This document shows, in pieces, positions 1 to 10,413 of a stretch of DNA of 64,000 nt (positions within the stretch are counted from its first letter, which is position 1; every line of letters begins with the position of its first letter). A program made the position numbers and the translations under genes. This DNA is from Ovis canadensis (taxonomy: Eukaryota > Chordata > Mammalia > Artiodactyla > Bovidae). The notes under the pieces are model-generated. The model did no database searches. It was not told the origin of the DNA and was given only the letters and a program-made list of their open reading frames with translations. The stretch lies in contig NC_091263.1 in assembly GCF_042477335.2 (NCBI RefSeq), positions 66,210,501 through 66,274,500 of the forward strand. The letters are read 5' to 3'.

Positions 1-74
1 TGGTCCAAAGGAAGTTCCACAACCCCCCCCCCCACCCCCACAGCAGTTCCCACAGTACAGAAGGGGCCACTTAC

Positions 75-712
75 ATTATTACAGGTGATGTCGAAGTTCC
101 CCCTGACCTGGTCCAGGGTGACTGTCCCCTCACACCGTTTCAGCAGCTGGAAGGGCAGGCTCAAGGTCAAATGGAACCACCCACCCCCAGGCCATAAGCT
201 CCCAGGCTCACACCAGGGGCCGGGAACCTTGCTCGAAGCCCGCTGTTCAGCAGTCTGGCAAGCAGCCTCCCGCGCCCCCAGCCCCAGGCTCACCCCATTC
301 TCCTTGAAGTCACACTGCTCCGGGGGTTGCTGGGTGGTCCTGGGACACACGGTCTCCTTCACCCTGAAGCTCACCCGCTTCGGGCTGTCCGGGTCTTCAT
401 CCTGCTGGAGGATCGGAGTGGGGAGACTGGGCTCGGGCTCAGGCTTCCTTCTCTGCTCTGTGTCCCTGCTCCCCCACACAGAGGGTCCCTTCCCCAGCCC
501 CCTCCCTGGCTCACATCCTGAGGAGGCTGGTCCAGCTCGAGAAGACGGTAAATGTTGGGTTCTGAGGACTGCTCATTGAGCTGATCCACAGCACGAAGCA
601 CGGCCTCCCTGTAGCTGAGGACCTGGGCGCTGGCCGAGGGCAGCGCTAATCCCAGCAGCAGGAGCCACAGCGAACAGCGCCCCAGGGAGAGGCTGGCCCT
701 CTGGGTCTCCAT
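75..712 (-). CDS. CATHL1: CATHL1 (bactenecin / cyclic dodecapeptide) precursor, copy A, exons 1-3; exon 4 beyond left edge
   Basis: Cathelicidin preproprotein, stored in neutrophil granules and cut by elastase to free a C-terminal antimicrobial peptide. Exon 1 is 515-712 (66 codons), exon 2 294-401 (36 codons) and exon 3 75-146 (24 codons); all junctions are phase 0 with GT/AG borders. Residues 1-29 form a signal peptide with core [14 protein letters not shown]; Gln30 opens the cathelin domain. Its four conserved cysteines fall at 85, 96, 107 and 124. Exon 2 ([12 protein letters not shown]...) and exon 3 ([13 protein letters not shown]...CNN) match bovine bactenecin-1, not the proline-rich members. 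The reading frame is open throughout, so this copy could be functional, but the mature peptide lies left of position 1. It is about 99.5% identical to the copy at 4005-5321. The start is the only ATG with a good signal peptide and lies 40 nt below a TATA box. Confidence 0.93.
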
Positions 713-751
713 GGTGCCCAGTCTGCCTCCTCCCAGCCCGAGGGACCCTCC

Positions 752-759
752 TTTTATGC
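752..759 (-). promoter_or_regulatory. TATA box of CATHL1 copy A
   Basis: On the minus strand GCATAAAA, 40 nt upstream of the ATG. The same box at the same spacing (38-40 nt) occurs in the units at 5361, 19547, 28614, 37003 and 49088. Confidence 0.7.
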
Positions 760-1804
760 TCAGCCTGGGCCTGATGCAAAGACTCAACGTGAGGCGCCCC
801 ATCCCTGGCCTCCTCCCAGGGTGCGAGGTGGACTTGCCTCAGGCTTTGCTGTTGCTTCAGGGGATTTCTGGGCAGTCGGCAGGGAGGCCCCTGTGCAAGG
901 TGAAGAAAGGGTTTCCCCATCTCCCTGACAATATCTCGGCCTTTCCTGGGGTCCTAGGGAAGTGTCAGGATTTCTCAAAGGGGTTGAGTCGTCCAGGAGA
1001 GGGAGGGACCAGGCACTGTCTACATCCCTTCTGAGTCCACACCAGGGGCCCCTCATGATCCGGGGTAAAGGTGTGTATTCAGCAGTCAGCCTCCACCTCT
1101 TGGCACTGCCTGGAACCCAGTAGAGAGTCACTTAACATTTGGTGCGTGGATGACAGTGCCGCATCTCAAGATGTACACACCAGCCAGTCCCTAGGGAGAC
1201 ACAAGGCCCACACCAGCCTTTTCTCAGTGCCCGTGCCTCAGACAGTGAGCTCCATTTGTCCCCTCTCCTGGATTCCTCTGCATTGCTTTTCTCAGTTTAA
1301 AAATGTCCTGACCTTAGACCCCACTAAACATGGCCTATTGTCCTGGCCCTACTCCTGCAGAGCTTGAGGAAAGGGTATCTACACCACCTACACCAATTAT
1401 TTGCAGGCTCTCATTCAAGCCCATCACAGGCTGAGCAGCCCTCCCTAGATTCAGAGGCCACACTCAAGCCTTGTCTTATCTGTCCTCCTGAACTTGCCCC
1501 TGACCAATTCTCCCCATCCCTGCTCTCCTGGGTCCCCGCCTCCTCCCTGGGGGCTCCTGCTGACTCTCCTCCAGGGAGTCTCCTCTTAGGAGGCAGGGCT
1601 GGCTCAGGAGCATCCTGGCTGCTTCTCCTCCCCGTCCTCACACGTTTCTGGGGACGGCCCTTCTCAAGACACCAGTGCCCATCACACACATACTGGGCTT
1701 TGCCTCTGGGTTCAAGACTCCCATGAAGAGCCTGGTGGTCCACATTGGGCTACTGGCTGGGTGCTGCCGCAGGAGCCCTGAGCTGGAAGCCTGGGAGCCC
1801 CACC

Positions 1805-2488
1805 TGCTCCTTCTTCCTCCTGAGGACACTCCCCTGACCTCCCAGCTCCCATGCCCTGGGCCTACCCTGTCTTCTCTCCTCTCAGTGCAGCCACAACGTG
1901 TAGACTCCACCTTCCCCAAAAGCCAGGTTCTACCTGACCACTGTCCACCCTCCACGCCATTTTCTAGGGCTCCAACACACTACCCATTTGATCATTTTAC
2001 CCCCTGATTCCGGAGCCCACACTGCCCGCTACCTGGCATTAGTGCATAGACATTTGCTGCCCTTAGTTTTCGTCACCCCAGACTTTTGGGCCTCGGGTGC
2101 CAGGCTGCCCCAGCCAGCCCATCCCATCAGGCCCCATGGAGCCTCTTGCTCCTTCTTTCTCCTGAGGACACTCCCCTGACCTCCCAGCACCCCTACCCTG
2201 GGCCTACCCCGTCTTCTCTCCTCTCAGTGAACCACAACCTCCAGACTCCACCTTTCTCGAATACCAGCTTCTCCCTGACCACTGTTCACCCTCCATGCTA
2301 TTTTCTAGGGCTCCAACACACTGCCCATTTGACCGTTTCACCCCCTGCCTCCCAACCCTACAAGCCCCCGCCCTGGCATCAGGGCCTAGATGGTTGTTAT
2401 TCTCAGTTTTCCTCACCCCAGACTTGCGGGCCTCGGGTGTCAGGCTATCCCACCCACCCAAATCCCTCAGGCCACTCAGAGCCTCCTG
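1805..2488. repeat. 342-bp direct tandem duplication in unit 1 upstream flank
   Basis: Two adjacent copies begin at about 1805 and 2147 with tgctccttct and contain the shared landmarks tgaggacactcccctgacct, gtcttctctcctctcagtg and ttctagggctccaacacac. The copies differ by scattered substitutions (roughly 80-85% alike by eye). The corresponding flanks of the other units have one copy. Confidence 0.75.
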
Positions 2489-3452
2489 CTCCTCCCCACA
2501 TCTCGGCCCCTGATATCTCTCTGCTTGCCCTGCTTTACGTCCTTGGGAAGCCTTCAGGCATCTGCAGGCACAGAAGGCACCTCCTCCTCTTTTCTGACAT
2601 AGGACGTCAGTCTTCAGGACATCCCTTCTAATTTGACCCCCAAGTGACTCCATGTCCAGTCATCTGGACAAGTCACCAAGTAGAGTGGCCAGCGCTGGGG
2701 TGTGGAGGGAGTACAACCGGGAGAGATAATAAGCCAAAATATTAAAGGGGCCCAGAGGCCGTGAAGCAAATTCTAATCCAGTTTCCCTCGGGATGGCCAC
2801 GTGACTGCAGCTCAGGGGTAGCTCATGGCCTCTGTGGGCCTCTGGGACTGGGGACAATTGTCTGGGACACCACGGAAGATGGCAGCTCGGATGGATGGTG
2901 GTGGTTACACACTCAGCCTTGGAGAGGAACGAGAGGTGGGCTTCTGTGCACCCTGCTTTCCTTCTCCAGGTTTGACCCTGGACTGTGGTCAAGTTGTATC
3001 CTTTTCCCAAATCAAAGGCTGAAAGCGGCTTGATTACAATAGAGCATAATCAGCAATACACGTAGTGACTGGTTCTGGTAACCCTGAAATCCTCTCTGTG
3101 CTCTCCTGCCTCTGGGCCCTTCACTGTTACACTCTTCAGACTGAAGCCCTCTTCCCCCGCCCTTCCCTGATCCTTAGGAGGGCCCACTTCCGGGTCCTCA
3201 GGCTGCACTTCCAGTGATGTGAGAGGTGAAAGCATCCGGCTTTCCTGGTTTAGTCCTCACTGCCTGTCGGAACTGAGGTCTGCTCAGGAAAGACATCACG
3301 GTCCTCATCTTAAAGTGGTTGCCCCCGCCTCCGCACCGGGTCCTTCAGAAATCCGCATGCACCTTTTCCCCAGCCAACTCAGGTATGAGCCCTGATCCTG
3401 CATCGCCCCCTCCTCTGCTCCTTCCAGCCAGCGTCATGTCCATGAGACTCAT

Positions 3453-3917
3453 GGGCCTTGCACCTGCACTCTGAGCCCTGAGACTCAACTGCGTCTCTCT
3501 AAGTGCTTCACAAGGTGAGAAGCGTGGCCCTCGTGGACTGTCAGCTCCATGAGAGCAGGAGCAGCGTTCCCACCCGCACTGCACACACAGCAGGTCTCCT
3601 TAGGTCCCACTGGGTGTTGGAGGAGAAGGGCAGGGCTGGGTGAAGGGCTCGGGAGGCGCCCAAGGATGGAGACGCTGTCCTGGAGCTCCTGAGGCTCCTG
3701 CCTCCCTCGTGGGTGGAACAGGGGCCTCACCCTTCTCCGTGTTCACAGGAGTGATCTCACACACACATACACTCAAGGACACACACACACTCAAGGACAC
3801 ACACACAGACACATAGACACACACACAAGACATGGAATTGGTCAAGATTGTTTCTTGGTAACTGTGAGGAGGGGAGACAATGAAATTGAGACCTGGAGGA
3901 TATCATGTCACAAGAGT
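3453..3917. repeat. Shared 3' flank of a cathelicidin unit (unit 2), truncated
   Basis: Short version of the downstream flank seen beside each gene: block from ttgcacctgca through gactgtcagctcca and tgggtgttggagga to a CA microsatellite. Part of this block (ggactgtcagctcca...gcacacacagcaggt) resembles the 3' part of ancient L2/MIR-type repeats, which is an inference. No gene. Confidence 0.6.
3758..3830. repeat. (CA)n microsatellite, imperfect
   Basis: Imperfect CA dinucleotide run with interspersed ctcaagga units. It sits at the same place, just below the poly(A) site, in each unit. Confidence 0.85.
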
Positions 3918-3923
3918 TTATTT
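3918..3923 (-). promoter_or_regulatory. Poly(A) signal AATAAA of CATHL1 copy B
   Basis: AATAAA on the minus strand about 80 nt beyond the stop codon at 4005-4007, giving a short 3' UTR. The position is conserved in all other units. Confidence 0.7.
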
Positions 3924-4004
3924 TTCAGATCCAGTAGCTTGAGGCCGAGTAAGAAAACCCTTAGGACTCTTTGCTGGCTTGTGACAGAAATCTACAAGAG
4001 CTGA

Positions 4005-5321
4005 TTATCTGCAAACCCTTATAAGTACGAAGTGACATATTCGGGCTGCCTGTGGTGGTGCCCACGGTTGCTTTGTAATCCTGATGCTCTGGTGCTGTGA
4101 AACAAGAAAAACACAGGTTGCTTGCTGGTACTGCATCACCATCAAGCCAAGATCCCTCCCCACCTGGCCCTTCCTTTTTCAGGGTCACACACAGGATCCT
4201 CGGGGCACAAGTTCCCCTCTGGCTGTGATAGTTGGAACATGAGATGGAATCCCCACACTCACAAAGAGATGAAGAGACTGAGGGAAGACAAGGGCTTCCC
4301 AGAGTCACAAGCCCATCCCAGCAAAGCTGGAAGGGAGCAGAGGCTGAGGGCTCGTGACTCTCAAAACTTTAGCACGGTCAGAATCCCTGGTATTCCTGGG
4401 AAAAGACCAATGGTCAGACCCCACCCCAGAGTCCAACTCAGGTGGTCTGAGTGGGGCTGCGAATCTGCCTTGCTGACAAGTTCTCTGGGTGGGGACCCCA
4501 GGAGAACCACTGCTCTAGGGACACACAGCCAGGACTGGAGACCTGGGGCTCGGGGAGGAAAGGGGCAGATAGGAGGGCCTTTCTCTGCCCTGGATGGGGC
4601 AGTGGGTCGTTGGTCCAAAGGAAGTTCCACAACCCCCCCCCCCACCCCCACAGCAGTTCCCACAGTACAGAAGGGGCCACTTACATTATTACAGGTGATG
4701 TCGAAGTTCCCCCTGACCTGGTCCAGGGTGACTGTCCCCTCACACCGTTTCAGCAGCTGGAAGGGCAGGCTCAAGGTCAAATGGAACCACCCACCCCCAG
4801 GCCATAAGCTCCCAGGCTCACACCAGGGGCCGGGAACCTTGCTCGAAGCCCGCTGTTCAGCAGTCTGGCAAGCAGCCTCCCGCGCCCCCAGCCCCAGGCT
4901 CACCCCATTCTCCTTGAAGTCACACTGCTCCGGGGGTTGCTGGGTGGTCCTGGGACACACGGTCTCCTTCACCCTGAAGCTCACCCGCTTCGGGCTGTCC
5001 GGGTCTTCATCCTGCTGGAGGATCGGAGTGGGGAGACTGGGCTCGGGCTCAGGCTTCCTTCTCTGCTCTGTGTCCCTGCTCCCCCACACAGAGGGTCCCT
5101 TCCCCAGCCCCCTCCCTGGCTCACATCCTGAGGAGGCTGGTCCAGCTCGAGAAGACGGTAAATGTTGGGTTCTGAGGACTGCTCATTGAGCTGATCCACA
5201 GCACGAAGCACGGCCTCCCTGTAGCTGAGGACCTGGGCGCTGGCCGAGGGCAGCGCTAGTCCCAGCTCAGGAGCCACAGCGAACAGCGCCCCAGGGAGAG
5301 GCTGGCCCTCTGGGTCTCCAT
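4005..5321 (-). pseudogene. CATHL1: CATHL1 (bactenecin dodecapeptide) copy B, signal-peptide frameshift
   Basis: Complete four-exon cathelicidin: exon 1 5125-5321, exon 2 4904-5011, exon 3 4685-4756, exon 4 4005-4094. Exon 4 reads HQSIRITKQPWAPPQAA then RICHFVLIRVCR and a stop, the same layout as bovine bactenecin (RLCRIVVIRVCR), with the two cysteines of the disulfide loop kept. Exons 2 and 3 are open and carry the four cathelin cysteines. Exon 1 is 197 instead of 198 nt: near 5266 one base is lost within the leucine codons of the signal peptide, so the frame shifts and reaches TAG about four codons on. The sister copy at 75-712 is intact at this place. Splice sites, TATA box and poly(A) signal are preserved, so the lesion looks recent. 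A sequencing or assembly error, or an allele, remains possible. Confidence 0.88.
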
Positions 5322-7860
5322 GGTGCCCAGTCTGCCTCCTCCCAGCCCGAGGGACCCTCCTTTTATGCTCAGCCTGGGCCTGATGCAAAGACTCAACGTG
5401 AGGCGCCCCATCCCTGGCCTCCTCCCAGGGTGCGAGGTGGACTTGCCTCAGGCTTTGCTGTTGCTTCAGGGGATTTCTGGGCAGTCGGCAGGGAGGCCCC
5501 TGTGCAAGGTGAAGAAAGGGTTTCCCCATCTCCCTGACAATATCTCGGCCTTTCCTGGGGTCCTAGGGAAGTGTCAGGGTTTCTCAAAGGGGTTGAGTCG
5601 TCCAGGAGAGGGAGGGACCAGGCACTGTCTACATCCCTTCTGAGTCCACACCAGGGGCCCCTCATGATCCGGGGTAAAGGTGTGTATTCAGCAGTCAGCC
5701 TCCACCTCTTGGCACTGCCTGGAACCCAGTAGAGAGTCACTTAACATTTGGCGCGTGGATGACAGTGCCGCATCTCAAGATGTACACACCAGCCAGTCCC
5801 TAGGTAGATACAAGGCCCACATCATCATCTCTTTGTCCAGCCCTCAGACAGTGAGTTCCATTTGTCCCCTCTCCTGGATTCCTCTGCATTGCTTTTCTCA
5901 GTCTAAAAATGTCCTCTCCCCAGAACCCACCAAACCTGGCCTATTGCTTTGACTGCCTCTCATCTGGCCTGAGAAATGGTCATCTGCACACTTCTTTGCT
6001 CTGTTTCACACTCAGGCCATCACAGGCTGGACAGCCCTCCCTAAGTACAGGGGCCACACTCAAGCCTTATCTGTATCTTCACGGGCTGTAGAGTACATCT
6101 GTCCTCCAAACACTGATTCTCCCCTGCCGCTTCTCTCCTGGGTCCCCTCCTCCTCTGTGGGTTCTACTGAATCTCCTCCAGGGAGTCTCCTCTTAGGAGG
6201 CAAGGCTGGCTCGGGTGCATCTGGGCTGCTTCTCCTCCCAGTTCTCACAGGTTCCAGGGGCTGTCCCTTCCCTTTTCAAGACACAAGTTCTCATTCACAC
6301 ACATCACTGGTCTGTGTCTGGGTTCAAGACTTCCATGAACACCCTGGTTGTCCACACTGGGCTGTTGTCTGGGTGCTGCCACAGGAGCCCTGAGCTGGAA
6401 GCCTGGGGGCCCCACCTGCTCCTTCTTCCTCCTGAGGACACTCCTAGACCTCCCACCACCCCTGCCCTGGTCCTACCCCATCTTCTTTCCTCCAAGGGGG
6501 AGCCGGAATGCCCAAAGTCCTCCTCTGTGTTCCTGGCTCTTCCCTGACCACTGTCTGCCCTCCATACTATAGTTAGGGGGCTCCTGCAAATCACTGATTT
6601 GGGCATTTCACTCGCCTCCTTGAGCCAGGGGCATTAGGGTCTGGATGGTTGGGTCTCTTTATTGTCGTCACTCCCCACCCTACAGGCCTCAGGTTTCAGG
6701 TCCCAGGCCCCCCCTATCACTCAGGCCTGTCGGAGCCTCCAGCTCATCTCCCAACTGTGCCCCTTGTCCCCCTGCTTGCCCTGGCCTTCCTCCTTGGAAA
6801 GTCTTCCCTGACATCTAAGAACACTCAGAATCTCCTCCTCTTGGCTCTCACAGCCCTCAGAAAGTTTCTTCTCATTTGACTCATGTTCAGTCCTGTGGGT
6901 GAGACACCAGGCTTGAGGGCTGGTGCTGGGTGGTAGAGAGCACAGATGGAAGATACAAGCAGCCAAAGTGTTAGAAGAGCTCAGAGACCATGAAGCTAAT
7001 TCTTATAAGGCTTCCCTTGGGATGGCCATGTGACTGGAGGCCAGGGGTAGCTCTTGGCATGTGTTGGCCTGTGGGACTCTGGGCAGTTGGCTGGGGCCCC
7101 TTGGAAACTGGCAGCTGGATGGATGGTGCTGGTTACACATTAGCCTTGGAGAGAGAAGGAGAGGTAGGCCTCTGTGCAACCTGGTTACACAGCCCAGGTT
7201 TTGCCCCAGTGGCCTCTTGGTCAAGCTGTATCCTTTTCCCAAGTCAAAGAGGGAAAGGGAGATGATTACAATAGAAAATAACTAGCAATACACATGGTTA
7301 CTGGCTATTAAGTAAGCCTGAAACCCTCCCTTTGCTTTCTTGCCTCTGGGCCTTTGCATTGGCTCACACTTCAGACTGAAGTCCCCTCCCCTATCCTCCC
7401 TAATTCTGTGTAGGGTCCTCAGCGAGGTCCTTGATGGCATCTCCCATGGTGAGGAGCATGTCTTCCATGCCCTGAGCAACCAGCTTTTCTGGCTTAGTCC
7501 TCACAGCCTGTTAGGGCTGAGGTCTTCTCAGGAAAGACAGCACAGCCCTTGTCCCCAGCCAGCATGTCCCCGACTCTGCATCTGATCCTTGAGAAACCCG
7601 CGTGCACCCAACAAACTCAGGTAGGAGCCCTGATCCTGCATTGCCCCCTCCTTTGCTCCTCCCAGCCATCCTTCCTGTCCATGAGACTCTGGGGCAAGGA
7701 GAAGCAGAATCCAGTCCCAACCAGTGCCCCCAGACCTCTGGGAACACCCATCAGCTCTCTGTGTAGGTCAGTTGATGAGGAAAATGAGACCCACAGGTAA
7801 ACCATTCAATCAAGGACCCCCCTTACTAGGAAATGGCAGACTCAGCAGGGTGACCCAAAC
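5322..7860. repeat. Shared 5' flank of a cathelicidin unit (unit 2)
   Basis: Upstream flank homologous to those of the other units. Positions 5322 to about 5800 are near-identical to 713 to about 1190; beyond that the match falls to roughly 80-85%. The conserved distal block lies at about 7110-7290. No open frame here looks like a gene. Confidence 0.7.
5361..5368 (-). promoter_or_regulatory. TATA box of CATHL1 copy B
   Basis: GCATAAAA on the minus strand, 40 nt upstream of the ATG, identical to that of copy A. Confidence 0.7.
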
Positions 7861-8440
7861 CCTCCCTTAGGAAGGTGCTCTACCCTGAGACGAGCTTAAA
7901 CCTCACCCCAAAAGCCCTGGAACTGGCGTTGCACCCCTGCTTTAGGACTAACTGCGGAGGGAGCTGGGCTTTCGTGTCCCTCACAGGCAGTCACTTACAC
8001 AGGCCAAGTGCAGAGGAGACAGAGTACCCCAGCCATCTCCTGGGGAGGGGGCAGCTGTGAAGGCAGCTGTGAAGGGGGACCTGTGAGCCATTACCATCTA
8101 CCTCCCACAGTCCCAACAGCTGGGGGTCCTCAGGGCAGCCGCCCAGTGACAGGATCTGAGCGAGACACTAACAATGCCTACTGCCCAGCGCCCCACCCAG
8201 AGATCAGCATCCCTCTGGCCCCCTCAACCAAAGGGGTCAAAACTGAACTGTCATCTCCCCCCACACACATCTCATACCTACACCCAGGCGCTGAGCAGCC
8301 CGGGACCGTGCGCTCACAACCCATGCTCACATGGTCCAGCCTGTCAGGGAACCAACTTGCCTCATCTTGTCTTCAGTAGCTCATCCCAGGCAGCCCCACA
8401 CTCTCTCAGCCTCTAGAGAGGCTCTTCCCTCCTCTCGTGA
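7861..8440. other. Unassigned single-copy intergenic sequence
   Basis: No gene, no recognisable transposon and no match to other parts of the window. Open frames are short and lack features of real proteins. Confidence 0.5.
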
Positions 8441-10325
8441 CCACTGCCCTGGCTTGATGCTCAAAGCCATTAATGGACGGATCTGATATTTGTTCTCTCA
8501 GGGGGTAAGAGGTCCAGGGATGGAACAGCAGACACTCAGAAGCCAATGCCCTTAGAAGGCACTGAGTAGGCCTGCAGACCTCCCTGCTAGGGACCACTTC
8601 AGCTCCCTGCTCTAGGATTCAGATGGAACCAGTGTAAGCATCTACCCCTTTCTGCTCTCAGTGGTTACCTGCGCATGCTGAGAGCCTCCTCCACAGCAAG
8701 GAACCTCAGGTCAATGCCAACGTAGAATATGAAAGGACGAGACTGGCCCGAGGCTACAGGTGGATGACCATGGGAGCAGGACGGGCCATCACGGGGAACG
8801 ACTGAAAACAGAAGTGACCTGCACAGATGCCATGTCACCCTGATGGGTGGTCCGTCTCTCCGGTGGGGCTGGGATGTGCCAGCGGTGACGGGCCTAATGT
8901 GGAGCATTTGCCAGTTTCCATGGTGTAAAAATTTCCACCATGGCTGATTTCAAGCTACCAAGAGTGTAACAGCCAGCTCAAAAAACAAAACTGACCATTT
9001 CACACTTGGCTCTACCAAGCCTGGATCCTCGGGCACAGACACAACCCAGCTCTGAGTTCCGTTTGTAGGGCTTCCCCCCACAGCATATGGCGATGTAGAG
9101 AAGATGCACAAGGTTCCTCTAACTTGTCTGCAATCAACCCACCTGCTCACCAAGAGGAGACAAGCCTGACAGGTAACAAAGTAAATGCTCTGTGAGATCC
9201 TACCCTCTGTCCCTCTCAGACAGGGGAATATGTCTTGGTTCACAGTGGCCCAGAAGGGGACCGAAGGCAAGCCTTTAGTGGAAGGAGTTTGTTTGCGAGG
9301 TAATTCCAGAAAAAGCCAGCAAAAGTGTAGACAGAGGGGTCAGGGCAGGACATGAGTGAGAAGAAAACATGTCAATAAACAGGTACTAAAGTGGATGACA
9401 GGAGCTCAACCCAGCTGGGGACCTCAGGCAGAGGTGTGATACGTCTGGAGGTGGGCCCCCAACGGAGTGAGGAAGAGATGTTTTTACAGCAAGTTCCCCC
9501 AGGGGTTAGTTGAAGCTGCTCCCTGATACAAACACCCTAGTGCTTTCTGTCTGCCTCAGAGCAAAGGTCAGCTAGAGAATGGGGAATGGGCAGGACATGG
9601 GCAGTGTCTGAAACACACAGGCAAATAGACATGTGACCTCTGTGTCACTCTGTCTCTCACGCCCTCATGGAGAAATCTTCACCCCGATGAGCAGGATACT
9701 TCTTTTTAATGGTGCAAATGTTTATACTATGTGATCGCTAAGCACAAACCCACCACTGACATCTGAGACCCAGCTGAAGAAACAGTATTGAGGCTAAACG
9801 CCACAGGAAAAGCCAGGAGGGATGGGCTATTTCAGAATTAACATTGTTGAGGGCAAGAAGTAAGTATGTCCTGGGTGTTGCACCTGCAGGCTCAGCCCTG
9901 AGACTGAACTTCGTCTCTGTGAGTGTTTAACAAGGCGAGAAGCCTGGTCCCTCGTGGACTGTCAGCTCCACGTGAGCAGGAGCAGCATTCCCACCAGCAC
10001 TGCACACACAGCAGGTCTCCGTACGTCCTACTGGGTGTTGGAGGAGGAGGGCAGGGGCGGCTGAAGGGCTCGGGAGGGACCCAAGGGTGGGGACACTGTC
10101 CTGGAGCTCCTGGGGCTGCTGCCTCCCCCGTGCCCTCCTGGAAGGAACAGGAGCCTCACGCTTCTCTGTGCTCACAGGAGTGATCACACACACACACATA
10201 GACACATACACATAGATGCACACACATTCGTGGGGGGCCTCCCAGAGTTAGGGATATGGTCCTGATAAGTGGGCGAAGGGGAGACAAGTGGAATTAAAGC
10301 CTGGAGGAAGCTGTTTTCACAAGAA
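8441..10325. repeat. Shared 3' flank of unit 3, with an extension shared only with unit 8
   Basis: From about 8905 this is the common downstream flank (ttcaagctaccaagagtgta, ctcaccaagaggagacaagc, ggttagttgaagctgctccc, gtgagtgtttaacaaggc). The part before it (8441-8905) matches only 57420-57900, including gaggctacaggtgg and cctgatgggtggtcc. No gene seen. Confidence 0.65.
10185..10229. repeat. (CA)n microsatellite, unit 3
   Basis: CA-rich imperfect run at the conserved position downstream of the gene. Confidence 0.8.
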
Positions 10326-10331
10326 TTTATT
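10326..10331 (-). promoter_or_regulatory. Poly(A) signal AATAAA of the indolicidin-like gene
   Basis: AATAAA on the minus strand, 83 nt past the stop codon at 10414-10416. Confidence 0.65.
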
Positions 10332-10413
10332 TTCACTGTCCAGAAGCCTGAATCAGAACAAATCAGACACTTAGGAGTCTTCCCCAGGTTCAGGATCCGA
10401 CAGTCCTTCTCCA

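Larger units (their letters stand above)
713..3452. repeat. Shared 5' flank of a cathelicidin unit (unit 1)
   Basis: No gene seen. This is the upstream flank that recurs beside every gene in the window. Landmarks are a block at about 2880-3050 (minisegment gatggatggtg, then cttggagagg, ending gattacaata) and the segment aactcaggtatgagccctga near 3385. It contains a private 342-bp tandem duplication (about 1805-2488). Homology to the flank stops near 3452, where the sequence passes straight into the 3' flank of the next gene. Confidence 0.75.

Noticed and set aside
859-870. NF-kB-like site GGGGATTTCT about 150 bp upstream of CATHL1
   Set aside because: One mismatch to the consensus and not conserved in units 4-6 (gggttttctg), so I do not call it.
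4122-5189. 355-codon plus-strand open frame
   Set aside because: Antisense to exons 1-3 and introns of CATHL1 copy B; a shadow of a GC-rich gene.
9927-10223. Recurrent minus-strand open frame (ends ...VCSAGGNAAPAHVELTVHEG) in the 3' flank of units 2-8
   Set aside because: Frame and start vary between units, it overlaps the CA repeat, and the DNA resembles an old L2/MIR-type repeat. Its recurrence follows from unit duplication.
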